DNA from: Drechslerella dactyloides
Lineage: Eukaryota > Ascomycota > Orbiliomycetes > Orbiliales > Orbiliaceae
DNA length: 64,000 nt
Direction of reading: 5' to 3'
Assembly (NCBI GenBank): GCA_020064725.1
Contig: JAGTWJ010000006.1
Span: 434,001-498,000 of the forward strand
Below the pieces are notes generated by a model, which saw only the letters and a program-made list of their open reading frames with translations, ran no database searches and was not told the DNA's origin. Positions 34,856 to 46,924 of this stretch are shown one piece after another (the first letter of the stretch is position 1; each line of letters starts with the position of its first letter). A program made the position numbers and the translations under genes.

Positions 34856-37604
34856 GGGAGAGGCAAGCCTTCGCGAACCGTTCGCATGCCTAGGGGAGCT
34901 ACAGTAGAAGCATTGATAGGACGTGCTGATATGGGCCGGTCTGTCCTTGGGGCCGATTCTTTCGAAGCTGATCTATCCATCTATGAAAAGCCGGTCTTCT
35001 ATTAGACTGTTCTAAACTGTCTTCCAAACTATGAGTGTTCTCGAACCATGAAGTGGGGGTCTTTCAACGATGGACAATAAGATCGAGACAAGTTGAAGAT
35101 GTCTTGCAAATTAGATTTGCCAGATTCAGTTTGAGGTTGCCAAAGCCACCCAGCCGGTTACTGACACTATTTTCAGGACGTTGGAAAATGGACGATAGAC
35201 AAAATCCTCCAATTTCGGTTTGGAACAGGGGGGCTATGGGTAGGTTGATATAACTTTCTACTTAAGTACTTAAGTAAGTACTCAGCTATAAATTCTGACT
35301 AATTTTGTGTTATAATATTGATTGGCTGATTCCCATTGTCCTAGAGGCTGAATCATATCACCGTCGGGTTCTTCGCATACGGCTATTCAGCCAATGACAG
35401 ATGAGTTAGGCGAGCGATCCACGACAGTATGGACCAAACCTCAACGCCCTGGGTATGCTTCGCAACCGTGTACTCCAAATAGAGAAATGCGAGCTGCATG
35501 CGAAATGCCAGCATCACTTACGTTCGTGAGATGCGAGAATGGGACACAACAGCGAGTATATGATCTGAAGCTTACTGTCGAAACAGTCGACGCCGAATTT
35601 TGTCCTACAAGCCAGAGTGTACAACTTCACCAAGCGGAAGAGTTGGGCGACGAGGGACGCCGAAGCGTTGCTCGACCGCATCGATATAAAATATAGCTTC
35701 GAAGCATACCATCCAGGGCAACAGAGGGCATCAATCGTACATCTCCTCTGAATCATCCGAGTATCTCCTCTGCAGTTTCTGAAAACACCACCCCCAATCA
35801 TTCTACCCTCGCTCATTCCATCGGTCTCGGACGAGATAGTGGATGGAACAAATAAAAATTATGAAAAAGCATTATTTCAAGGGCTGGTGGGCACCTATCA
35901 GATAAGCAACGACGATATGGCATTCGCCTTTACGGGTGTCACCCTTCAGCCCCGCGACGTAACTTCGCTACCCGTCCGGTAGAAGCCTATAATGCAGCGC
36001 GGCTGAAAGACCTTTGATGGGATGCGATGAGGAATGGCTTACATGCCTAAAACCAAAAGAAACTTATCTCCACATCCCCAGGGTTCCACATGTCAAGACT
36101 CAGGCTGGGCTCCGTCCGTATAGAATCTCACAAATCTCATTGGGAGGCTATTCCAAGACGAACAAGTTGACAAGGAATGTTGGAAAAATATAAACAATAA
36201 ATGACGCCCTGTCGGTACGGCCACGCTTTGTATCTGAGTGTGATTGGTTTGGCTCTACATAGACAGAGATGTATCCTTAAATACAAAGAGAATCATACTC
36301 TGGCCCATTTTCAAAGATCGTAAGTTGTCTCGTAAACCAAACTGCGACGGCGTACGGCAGTCTGGCTCGCGAGACAAGATCGTAAGACTAGATTCATGAA
36401 ATCAGAGGTAATAGGGCTGCCTCTATGCTCACTTTGAAGCATAGACGGAAAACAATAATATACTTGTGTTTATTGGTTTATAGGCACAGCCCGCGGGCCA
36501 TTCACGCATCAATTCATTTTGGAATACTTCTACTACTACTATATTCGTCCCGGTATAATTGCCTTCTGTGTTCATCTTGGTTCCATCTTTATTTATAGCC
36601 GACAGGCGCATCTCAAGCTGGTCTCATGAAACAAGCACGGTCACTAGATACGTTGTCAACATTCATATGCTAAGTTATAGGGGCTACCGAACAGGCCAGG
36701 GCGATGGAAATCTGTTTCAAGTACGTTCACCTCCACTAAGTCGTAAAACCAAGCTTTCTATCATGTTATTGTACGGGCTCATTCCTCACTAGACAATAAT
36801 GGATAAAGTGAGTAGTTATGCTAGCTAAATGGGGGGAAAAAGGCGGCAGCACCCCCGCCACACGCACACTTTATTTAAATGGAATATTTAACTAGAATGT
36901 TTTCATTCTGTAGAAAATATGGTTCTCTCATAAACCAAACTGCGGCGGCGAAGAAAATACATAATCGCTCGATCAAATACAGTACTACGTGTGGTGCTTC
37001 GCTCCGACTCTGAATCTATCCACTAAGCCGGGATATTTGCTCATATTTTCTCTACTATTTCACAAGGCAGATAGCTGGAGGAATCTCAAGCACCTTTGGC
37101 CCACCCGCATCTTTAGACTCACGAGAAGCTGAAATTGTTAGCACTTTACCGACGTTTCTGAAATTTATGACAGTTGCCGCATACGAGCTGTGTTCGTTGG
37201 TTGTGCGACGTGAGCGTGTCCGGCTTGCCCTTTGTGTAAATGCAACACTCGACAACGGAAACTAGTCTCGACATCGGAGCGAAAACGGTGACTCCAACAA
37301 TAAACGCTCTCGTATTTGCGGGAGGTCCAATATACTAGGCTCGAGGCCAGACCTGCTTGCCAGTTTATAATGCTGGACAAAATGTGTACCGACACCGTGG
37401 AGCCACCGTATGTGAAAAATTGAGAACGATACTGCGAGGTTTACACAGTATCCACTTCAGCATCCTGTATTTAAAACCACAGCCCTTCGCACAATACATG
37501 CTTGCCTAATACTTAGAAACAAATTTCATAAATATTCATCCATACACAGATTTCATACATTTACATAGCGCTATACAGCTATACACCTTGAATCAACTTG
37601 CAAA
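34856..37604. other. AT-rich gene-free stretch
   Basis: No conserved coding sequence seen on either strand. The phrases 'CTCGTAAACCAAACTGCGACGGCG' near 36331 and 'CTCATAAACCAAACTGCGGCGGCG' near 36933 recur, so parts of this stretch are themselves repeated. Confidence 0.45.
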
Positions 37605-38946
37605 ATGAACGGCATCTCCAACCACCCCTTCTGCCCCATCGAGCCCTTCCAGCCAGCCCGCGAGCGGCAGGCGGACGAATACATGGACAGTCTCCGCCAT
37701 CTCGACAACAGCTGGCACATCACGCTGGAGCAGCAGGCCGTCATCCGTGCGGTGCTAACGTACACGCCGAACGGGGAACTGCTTGACAAGTTCCCGGAGT
37801 TCGACGAGGCGTTGCTGCTTGACCTGTGGGAGGTCAGTCGACGCGGGATGGTGGGATTACGCCCGCTCATGGCGCCTCTTAATGAGGAGGATCGCCCTGA
37901 AAACGACACACTCAACTCGCCTTCTCCAGGTAAGCATCCGGATATACCTGTCCCCTACATCCTTTTGTGTAGATAAGTTCAAACGAGTTGACGGATTCAA
38001 CGTTGTAGGATCACGTGTCGTCTATGCGCTATCGATCAAGAAACCACTGCCCGATCTCGACGAACTCATCGAGAAAACCCAAATGCCTGTCGATGGCGTT
38101 GGTATGACACGCTCGCCATACTACTGCGAGCTCTCGGGCTTTGGTTTCGACAAAGTTCCCCGCACAACGGCGCATATCTTCCCGTACACGGGGCTGGTAA
38201 TCGACACCGCGGCAACGTGGCGGTTTCTTGCAATCTTCCTCGGCGAGGAGCTTCGCGATGCCTTGCTCGAGGAGCTCTACGAGTGTCTGCACACGGCCGG
38301 CAACAGACTCTTCTTGACGTCTGGGCTGTGTGTCTACTTTGAAACCGGGCGGTTTTCCGTGATACCCTGGGGTGACGAGGCAGACTCCCGGTATCGCGAC
38401 GTCTGGATGGCACTCTGGACACCCGCGGAAAGCATGCCATGCATGACCATAAAGGACGACGGGCGACCCCGCCGCTTTAGACACGGTGAGATCATTCGCA
38501 TTTCCGCGGAGGATGGACTGCCGCTGCCGTCGAAGCTGCTCCTGTGGTGGCACGCCTCGATCTGGCGGACTACCGCAGCAGCGGGCCTTTCGGTCACACC
38601 CGATGCGCGGAAGATCCAGGCGGAAGGGAAGGCGGAGGAGGAAGTTGTGCCATCGCCGATGACGGAGGGCTCGTTGAGCCTGGAGGATGAATGTGACTCT
38701 GACACGAGTGAGAGTTCCACAAAAGGGCTGGAGGGGCAGATCCTCACACCACCCTCCTCGGATGACGAGGAGGAAGATGCAGCCACCGATAACGGAGAGC
38801 AAGATGTTGCGTTCCGAGAAAGGCTCGAAGAGTGGGCGAGGGAGACTTTCCCGCTCGAAGTGCTGGGTGATGCGGGTTTAGCGGCCATCGACCGCTACTA
38901 CAACGACCGCATCCCGAACGATGACAGCGACGACGATGACAACTAG
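37605..38946 (+). CDS. Lineage-specific protein with a degenerate HNH_2-like domain
   Basis: Two exons (37605-37929 and 37973-38946) give 1299 nt, or 432 residues, with a GTAAGC donor. Residues about 145-290 resemble the HNH_2-type domain that is abundant as uncharacterised proteins in fungi: a CELSG-like start, AHIFPYTG (first histidine kept), an aromatic WRFLAIFLGEEL helix, NRLFLTS (the asparagine) and a VYFETGRFSVIP-like end. The histidine expected after the Asn segment appears to be replaced by Cys (GLCVYF), so nuclease activity is doubtful. The C-terminal 140 residues are acidic and Ser-rich, ending SDDDDN. Codon use is GC-rich compared with flanking AT-rich debris, and eroded relatives lie 5-9 kb to the left. 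Function unknown; the domain call is tentative. Confidence 0.7.
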
Positions 38947-40734
38947 TATCATGCCAAAGTTTGACGACTAGTTTGGCTGTCACGTCGACGTCACGCAGCA
39001 CCGGCTTCAACGGACACAGCTCCATCGGCAGGCTCGGTCCAGAACATTCTACGATCCAAATTCGCGAATGGTCCACATTCATTCCAGGACTTGACAAACG
39101 TTGCTACACAAGCGACGTCTTATGTAGATAGATCTTGTTACTTCTGGAATGGAACTGTATATATGTGGCCCTCCATTACCCGCATCGTACCAAATGTGAC
39201 CGTATCATAAGCAACTTTGATGTATGATAATGAATCTTTGAGTCTACGTACCTACGAGCTCTAATATAATATATCTAGAGGTACCATCTCGTTCTTACCA
39301 TAATCATGACCATACCAACCATGTTTCGTTCTCTATCCACAAGACCAACGCTCTCGCCAGCTCGTTTTCAAACAATATATTACAGCTGCTAGCCGTCAGG
39401 ATGTCTAGGTATTTTTACTTAGTAGGTCCGGCTAGCATTCCCGCAGACCAGGCTCTCGGGAGACATGTCTGCAGAATCTAGAAATATACAGAAAATATGA
39501 TGCGCTGCAGGGCCGTATATCGTTCTCTGGCATGAAACATAACAATATTATAAATATAGGTATATACCTATGCTAAGTAATTATCAGCTGCCGATATATG
39601 AACGCAATAATAACGGAGGATCAACAGGAATATAGCGATCCAAATCATCTTCACAATCGCCAATATCGACGATATTACGTAACACACGGTTTTCTGAGAG
39701 TATAAAAGGGCGGCAGCACCCACTCCCCCCGACGGCCGTCTCCATCTCTTTTCATCCTCTGGTGCAAGCCACGCGACCTCAAAGCAGCTCCATTCTCCAT
39801 CATCGCTCATTCTCCGCCATCCTTTTCCTCGCCCTCAAAGGAATCCTTCGAACGATACTCCGTCCTTTGAAGGTGCGTCCGTCGTCTGTCACGCCGGAAC
39901 AAGACGTGCACGGCGCTAGATTTTGACGCATGATTCTCGAGATCCCAAAATACCTTTTCATCCACCAAATATTATCAATATTCTTCCTCTAACGCGCAAG
40001 ATGCACTCCTGACAGCCTCATAGCGCATGAGCTACCTCTGACATCCTTACGATGTAAACACTCCGATGATGGAGTGTTTCCTAGCTCGATACGGTCGAAT
40101 GGTGGACAAATGAAACAGCTCAAGACAAGTTCAATATACGGTCACAGACCAGCATCGAACAAACCTCTGACGGTCGACCCTTGATAACATCGATACGACT
40201 GAGGGCCAATCCATCAACCAAGCATCCAGTCTCTTTTCCTGCAATACATCATCGCCGTCCCGTTGCAAATTGGGGCGTTTAGCATGTACCAGCCATGGAG
40301 ACAATGTCGTGTTCCGTGCCAACCCGACGGCACTTTGGCGACCTCTGCTACCTGTATTCGAAAACATAGATGCTATCCGCTGGACACGACTAAATCAGAG
40401 GCATCGAAGACCGGGGCCTCGCCATTGTTAAAGACATCCCGCATCGCGGTATGCGCCAACCTTTGCTCCACGGCCCCTGGGCTCGCCGGACCAACCGGAC
40501 CCATATATCACATCGGCTCCAATTTCCATCACGAAAACGGTAGAGATGCGATTCCAGAGCACACCTAGGTCTGCCAGACCTCAATGATCCTGCTACGGAT
40601 AGTTACTGGTAGGTCTGTCGACGTCTTATAGTAGTTGGCATCACTAACGACTTGAAATAGCATTGATACCACTGCGATATATCTCAATTATCATATCTAG
40701 TCGATGAACCAGAATACCAATATGTTCGAGCAGA
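38947..40734. other. AT-rich stretch without a supported gene
   Basis: 3' region of the HNH-like gene and then degenerate sequence. No conserved frame recognised. The part from about 40130 to 40734 may be upstream debris of the reverse transcriptase relic. Confidence 0.4.
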
Positions 40735-41170
40735 AGCTGGCGATACTTCATAACTGAAGACGGCAAAGTCGAGCGAAGGTGCTTTCGATATCCGTCCCAC
40801 GTGTATAAAACGGTCTTCAACACGTTCCTGGGCATGTTCGCCTACCTCCGTATGGGGCAGGGATTGAATGGGAGTCCCCATACCTACGCCAGGCTACAGG
40901 ATTTAATGGCAGGCCCTGTCCCGGCGCCGTTCGCTGAGCCTCCCATATCCGGAGTAAGCGGGGACGCCTCATCGCGGTGTGCCTATGACTCGTTCTTCGA
41001 CGATAATGTTGGAGCGAGCGTGAGCGCGCATGCGCAGGCAATGTTTTTACATACCAAATACTTCCCTAGAATAGCATGGGCGAAGTTGACTCTGTCCCCG
41101 AATAAATTTTACTGTCCCCCGATATCTGTCACAAAAGGATTGCCGGACACCATTGCGTTACGACCCAAGA
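40735..41170 (+). pseudogene. Ty3/gypsy-type reverse transcriptase relic
   Basis: An open frame starts near 40735 with a FITEDGKVE-like segment and continues GMFAYLRMGQGLNGSPHTY, the equivalent of the retroelement motif before the active site. The active-site segment YDSFFDDNVGA (F-x-D-D type) follows, then LTLSPNKFYC and an LG-like ending. It matches the order of an LTR-retrotransposon reverse transcriptase palm. Neither protease, RNase H nor integrase remains attached. The integrase relic at 34150 lies upstream of it on the same strand, the opposite of Ty3 order, so the two come from separate insertions. Confidence 0.75.
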
Positions 41171-44129
41171 GTGGACGAAACGAAAACCACCGCGAATCCA
41201 TATACTCACTCCGCCCCTCTCTCACGTATGCTGTCTGCTCCGCTCGCTTCCGTTGCTCGCTCCGCCTTGGCATGTTTAGTACTGATTAAGAGCTGTTGCC
41301 TGGTATAGATGCAGATACGGTCACAATTCACAAGATACTCTTCAGGCTTGACACAGCCGGCGACCTCTGGCCGGGCTATATGACATTCCAATATCCAGAG
41401 GAGAATTTTGATCACTTCAGGAAAGGACGCAATTTCCCCGTCGCTGGCTGCTGTGTACTGTTACCCTATATATCAATACTTGAGATTCCTTGCCAATATA
41501 TATTTTAATTTCTAGCACTCAATATGGAGTGGGTGCTACTCTACCCTGTGCTTTATGATTTATCGCAAAGTTTTCCTATTCTCTAGAAGCGTAACACCTA
41601 GTAAAGGTATATAGGCAGTGAAAGCGATGCTCCCATCCAGCCTAAAATGTTGATTACGCATTCACGATACCAATGTTTCCTTTCAAGCCATGGTCCTGAA
41701 AAATATCCCAGACTCAAAGTCGCAGAGCAGTCATTGTCATGATTCTCCCATGAATGTAAAAATCCAATAAAAGCTATGACGGACAAAAGCGGACAAAAGA
41801 AGTATACTTAGTTTGACACTGTATATCTAATCGCACACAGTATATCGTAATCCCTGCTAGCCTGGTAGGTAAAGGTGAACTTCACCATTTAACCACCGGC
41901 AATTTGGCCGGGCCGTGGCATTGAACGGCAACTATATGATCGAAGCTAGGGGTAACTTCGGCGACAATGATTAGCCGTCTAATAACTAGACACTGTTTGA
42001 TGTATCGGCAAAAAATTCAAGCCTGAATTCAATGACATAGAGCTCTTCGAATCGTTCCTTGAATGAAATCTATACACCTACCTATTCATAAATCATATAT
42101 CACGGACACTCTCACCGACAATGTGATTCGCACAGTGTTAACGGAGACAGATGCTGGGGCTCGGAAGCTCTGCACGAAGCCGCTATATATAACTCTGGAG
42201 CTTTACATATATCTTAGCCCCAACCCAGGTCTCGATGGATGTCCGTGCGCTGGACGTTCTTATATGGGTGCTTATAGAGACGACTCCAGATGGATCTCTT
42301 CCAGGCGAGAACGCAGGCAGTTCTCATAATTAAAGTCCGTGGGATTTCAGATACGGCAGGAATCGTCGCGAGGCGTGACGATTCGCTTGAGTGCGTGGAG
42401 CTCACTGATACCCGATACCAGTAGCATCCGGAGCTCTTATCCGTCAACAGCCAGAAAGAGTGAGAAACAAGCGATATATCACCATACAAATAGGCATCGA
42501 ATACCCTTAAAGTGCCTTACATCAAAGCAACGGAAAATCAAGATTTAGCCTCCCGCAGGAATGTGGCTTACAGGGGCAGTTACAAGGATTATTTGTATGT
42601 GGGAAAAGGTTTGTGATAATTAATTGCTTTTTAGATATTTTTTTTTTTTACAAAAGATACCTGATAATGAGAATAAATGCATATTGCTAGCAATTGCTTT
42701 CTACTTTCTCAATCTTTATGGCTGTCGGCTTTATATTGACGCCAAAGTGGTTAAGTATGATAGATCAGCACAACACCAATGTGCGTTTTCTTTACGCCTC
42801 TGTCATGCCTTGTTTCTCCAGACGACCTAGAAAAATCATACCTAGATGCCAGGAAAAGATAGATGTGGATGCACGATTTTTGCGCGCCATACGCGTGATG
42901 CCCTCCGGTCATATGCGATAACGATACTGTAGCCCTGCATGCCGCTTGATGCAGCTGGATATAGGATCAACACGGCAAATACCCATGTGCATGCGCAAAC
43001 CAATGTTTCAGATGGCCGACACCTCCAAGCCTCTTTCTCTATCCCTTGCTAGGCAGGTTGTACGAATCCAACCAGGGACAACACCACACAAGTATATACG
43101 TCGGACATAACAAAATACCTTTGAGTAATAACATAACTTTATATCAATGACCGTTATAGGCATCAGTGCAAGCCTCGGAAGATCATTAGCGCCATATCCA
43201 CCTAAAAGTAATCTAGCCGCTTTTCTTGCAGACATTTGTGCAAGCGGCCCGAACGGGTACGTTACGTAACGGGAAGTTTATTTAGGCTTCCGTCTGTATG
43301 TCTTAATTTTGGGGAGTTATCTATCGGTACGCGAATGTCATATGGAAGGCTTCGTCTTAAGCACTGTCATATAAAATCTTGCTATATGTATTATATACGA
43401 TGCAACGGTTTATAAATGGAATCCTACCATATACGGTCTGATATCGGTGCCTTTTCGCGATGCGGTGAGATACAACGCCGATAATATTCTCAGTTCGAAT
43501 ATCACGAAGGTCAGATATCTTGATAAGCAGTCTGGTACTATGGCATGAGCATGCTAGCCTCGGAAATAACCCTCGACCTGAAGTGGAGCCAGCAAGCCAT
43601 TTGACAAAGTAATTGCGAGCTGTGATATTATTTTAAGAGGTTTATATGTAGAGGTGCCCAGAGGCTACAGCGTGTGGCGGAACATGCTTTTTCAACTTGG
43701 GTCCAACGCCAGAGGGAGCTGGAGGACCGGACAGGGAAATTTCTCATCCAAAAATAATTCTTGCTACGACAATTACTTTTATGCTCTTCTTTTTCTTTTT
43801 CAGTATGGTACGAGGTAGGAGGTACAAAGTCCCGAGTCCAGTATTTAAAGCCCGTAGGTCGGCACCTCATACGAGATAAACCCATCCATCGATCGATACG
43901 ATCTCGCAGCCTAAATCAACCCACACGGCTGTACAGGCTGTTCACGCTGAGGAGCCTTTATTAAATTACTAAGATTCGGCTCATTGGCCTCTTGGCTCCT
44001 CCTGTATTCAATTTTCTCCAGGACCAGCTTTTGTCCATGCCTGCTTGTATTCATCCTTCCGATTTTTGATTACCCTTGCCACTCAGGCGTATTCGCAGTG
44101 GCTCCATTTTTTTTGTAACATATCGAGAT
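41171..44129. other. AT-rich gene-free stretch before the RIP-domain gene
   Basis: No conserved frame. A frame at 41296-41508 may extend the retroelement debris. The last 100 bp before the ATG at 44130 should hold the promoter-proximal leader of the RIP-domain gene; an in-frame ATG also lies at 44076. Confidence 0.4.
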
Positions 44130-45935
44130 ATGCACTGGGCAAGATGTTTCGCGCTTTGTGCACTGGTCGCAGGTCTGGTGTACGCCGCTGATGCTCCAAA
44201 CCCGGATCGTGTGGATTTTGCCGTTCTTTTCGTGATTACTGCCACCACCACAGCCGCCCAGTTCAGAACCTTTATCGAGAATCTGCGAACTCGACTAGCG
44301 GACAGAGCCACGACATCTTCCGGTACCTCGTACAGGCTTCTTTCTCATGACAGGCCAGTCCTACCTGTAGTCCAGGCTAGACCCACTCGATTTTTCGATA
44401 TAGTTCTGGAGGTAGCAGATACTGGGTCTATACGTAGAAGATTGCGGCTGAGATTCGACAGCACCAGTCTCTATATCCTAGGCCACCGAATCGAGACCAG
44501 CCAAAATTGGGTAGAATTCCGGCCCTTGACGGTACAGGACGTCAATAAAAAAACAGGCAAGACAAAAGATGTAGCCTGTCGCCCTCCTTTCAGTCCTGGA
44601 ACCACATATGTGCCTTTTGGTGAGACGTACAACGATATCGAACGCTATGGAAAACAATCAAGGCGAAACACAAAACTCGGTCGGATGCCGCTTATTGCTG
44701 CAGTCAAGAGCCTGCTTAATCCTGCAGCTCCACCCCAGAATCACGCCCGCGCGTACCTCGTCCTCGCACAAATGCTGGCTGAAGGCACGAGATTCCGCGA
44801 CCTGCTCACGCACATCACCACACATTGGGGGGGCGATGAGGGAGCACTTCCACCGGCTGACATGGTGTCTCGCCAGAACCAATGGAGCGCAATGTCCGCC
44901 GCTCTTCTGCATGTCGACGCGAACTCAGACACAGGAGACTCGCGGGTCCGCATCCGACAAATCCTGGGCGACAATTCGGCGACTCTAGAACATCTACTTT
45001 TATACATCGCTGTTGTATTGCGATCCGACCCTTTGAAGTTCTTGGAGGACAAATCAAATCAACCAGGTCCCAGCGGCAGCGGCAAGCATCGACGGCACGC
45101 CAAACAATCAATGGAGGTGAAGCGACAAGGACAAGGCACTGTCGGGATGCCGGCAAGGGGTTGGATTCCCCTTGGCCGACAGTTGGTCCAGATATTTTCG
45201 GTCTCGATCTCAGACCCCCGGGGAGGTCTCCTCTACGTTTTCGGCACCATCAAAGTAACGGATTGCACGGGTTCCTACTTCATCTACAACCGACCTGTAG
45301 GCCCTCCTATAACCATGTCAAGTAATGCCGAACTTCCCCTCAATTATCCTCCTTACGCTATATCCGCCGAGGACCGTTTCACCATCGATGTTGACATTGG
45401 GCATGCTGTATTGCTCAGTCGCCCAATGGTGGCCAAGGGTACGATTGAACTGGATCCTAATACAAATTTAAATGGAGCTGGGTACATGTACGAAAAGCCA
45501 CAGAGTATCAGGGTTAACGGCACCGATCGTTGGGCAGATGTGAAATTCATGATTATGGGCGACGCCGCAGAAGCTCAAATCGATGTTAGGATGGTGGAGG
45601 GCGATGATCTTTTATTCGACAATGTCTATGGGACAATAGTTGCTAGCTTCTCCAACCTCGGTCAGACGTATTCATTCACTCTCTTTGAGAAGTCCGCTTC
45701 TAATAATATCAAACTGAATGCAAATGAAGAGGTCCCTCTACAGAGATCCGTCTTTGCCGTACCGATGAAGGCGAAACTCAAGATATCTCTAGACTTATGG
45801 GATAAGGATGAGACCAGCGATGACGACAGGATTGGATTTGGAGATTGTCTCTTTGCTCCTATTCTCTTTATGTCTGAGTCTCAATGGGTCACAGGAGATA
45901 CCGGCAGATTCGAAGTGAGAGTCAGTTGGTTGTAA
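44130..45935 (+). CDS. Secreted ribosome-inactivating protein (rRNA N-glycosidase) domain with DUF6598-like C-terminus
   Basis: Single-exon ORF, 601 residues from 44130 (619 from the in-frame ATG at 44076). The 44130 start gives a clean signal peptide (residues 1-19, predicted cleavage after VYA). Residues about 28-310 match the RIP fold, whose enzymes depurinate the sarcin-ricin loop of large rRNA. All five active-site positions known from ricin have counterparts: Tyr115, Tyr167 (in FGETYNDIE), Glu218 and Arg221 (in AEGTRF) and Trp252. The Glu-Arg and Arg-Trp spacings (3 and 31) equal those of ricin 177/180/211. Residues about 365-600 look like DUF6598, a domain fused to RIPs in grasses (QIFSVSISDPRGGLLYVFGT; acidic DIDV-type strands). 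Activity and target are inferred. It lies alone in a repeat-rich compartment. Confidence 0.85.
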   Translation: MHWARCFALCALVAGLVYAADAPNPDRVDFAVLFVITATTTAAQFRTFIENLRTRLADRATTSSGTSYRLLSHDRPVLPVVQARPTRFFDIVLEVADTGSIRRRLRLRFDSTSLYILGHRIETSQNWVEFRPLTVQDVNKKTGKTKDVACRPPFSPGTTYVPFGETYNDIERYGKQSRRNTKLGRMPLIAAVKSLLNPAAPPQNHARAYLVLAQMLAEGTRFRDLLTHITTHWGGDEGALPPADMVSRQNQWSAMSAALLHVDANSDTGDSRVRIRQILGDNSATLEHLLLYIAVVLRSDPLKFLEDKSNQPGPSGSGKHRRHAKQSMEVKRQGQGTVGMPARGWIPLGRQLVQIFSVSISDPRGGLLYVFGTIKVTDCTGSYFIYNRPVGPPITMSSNAELPLNYPPYAISAEDRFTIDVDIGHAVLLSRPMVAKGTIELDPNTNLNGAGYMYEKPQSIRVNGTDRWADVKFMIMGDAAEAQIDVRMVEGDDLLFDNVYGTIVASFSNLGQTYSFTLFEKSASNNIKLNANEEVPLQRSVFAVPMKAKLKISLDLWDKDETSDDDRIGFGDCLFAPILFMSESQWVTGDTGRFEVRVSWL

Positions 45936-46133
45936 AAATATATCGATGATTTCTGTATGTTCTATCGCCAATTCCAATGTTAATTAATTAACATGTTCTC
46001 AATATACAAACAATTTAAGCTGTGCCGTATAGTTTCCCATTGATCAGCCTATCTATCGACAACGTGAATTGTTCTGGTATGTAACTCTTGCCAGATGCCA
46101 GGGTTGTGTACCTGGCCGCTTGTAGTATTATTA

Positions 46134-46909
46134 CGCGCAAAAGTGGTCAGAAGCATCAATGTGTGTGTGAAACACACATTTATATATTGTTTTGCACATA
46201 TATATATATTGTTTTGCACACACACATATATTGTTTTGTATATACAATATTCTGTTTTTTGTATTTTGGCAGCTAGACAAGCCAGACCCCAGCTAGAACC
46301 TGGCTAGCCAGGTGCTAGTGAATATATCCTAAAGCAGTGCTAAAATAAGTTGTATACCGCTGAAATTTTACAAGTAACTAGAATAGTTATTATAAATATT
46401 TTTGTAAAAATTTTAGCTGTTTTTAACTAGTTTTTCTGTTGTAGTTGTGGGATTTATAAAACATAGCTGCTGGCTACTTAAACACCAACTACTAGGACAC
46501 ACTAGCTGCTGGGCACTAGCTGCTGGGGCACTAGGACACTAAGTAGGGCCTTACCAAAGCCCTTGCTAGTGTCCTACTAAGGCCTACACTCAGTACCCAG
46601 CATATTGTTGCCCTAATAAAAGCCTCTATACTAGGCATCAACAAATAAATCTCACAACTACAGCAGAAAAACCAACTAAAAATAGCTAAGAATTTTATAA
46701 AGCTCTCTACTGTATCTATTTAAGTTATCTGTAAATTTTCAAAGATATACAACATGTTTTGGTGCTGCTTTAGGGTGTATTCGCTGGCACCTGGCTGGCC
46801 CGGCCCTGGCTAGCTTGGCTGCCAAAGTGCCAGAATATATATGTGTGTGTGCAAAACAATATATATATGTGTGCAAAACAACGTTGATGCTTCTGACCAC
46901 TTTTGCGCG
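46134..46909. mobile_element. Foldback / MITE-like element with long terminal inverted repeats
   Basis: The left end, starting CGCGCAAAAGTGGTCAGAAG at 46134, is the reverse complement of the right end finishing at 46909. The inverted repeats are imperfect and extend roughly 300-350 bp inward on each side. They pass through TG/TA microsatellite runs, an AGCCAGGTGC block and an AACTAGTTTTTCTGTTGTAG-like block that recurs inverted near 46660. The unique centre is about 100 bp and the total about 776 bp. No transposase is encoded, so it would be non-autonomous. A target-site duplication is not evident; the left end is preceded by TTA. Confidence 0.75.
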
Positions 46910-46924
46910 CCATATAGTATAATC

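Noticed and set aside
34150..41170. One complete Ty3 retrotransposon spanning integrase and RT
   Set aside because: Domain order is wrong, an unrelated intact gene lies between, and no LTRs were seen.
43008..43235. tRNA-like GAATCCAACC sequence near 43065
   Set aside because: No matching acceptor stem, D-arm or anticodon arm could be folded around it by eye.
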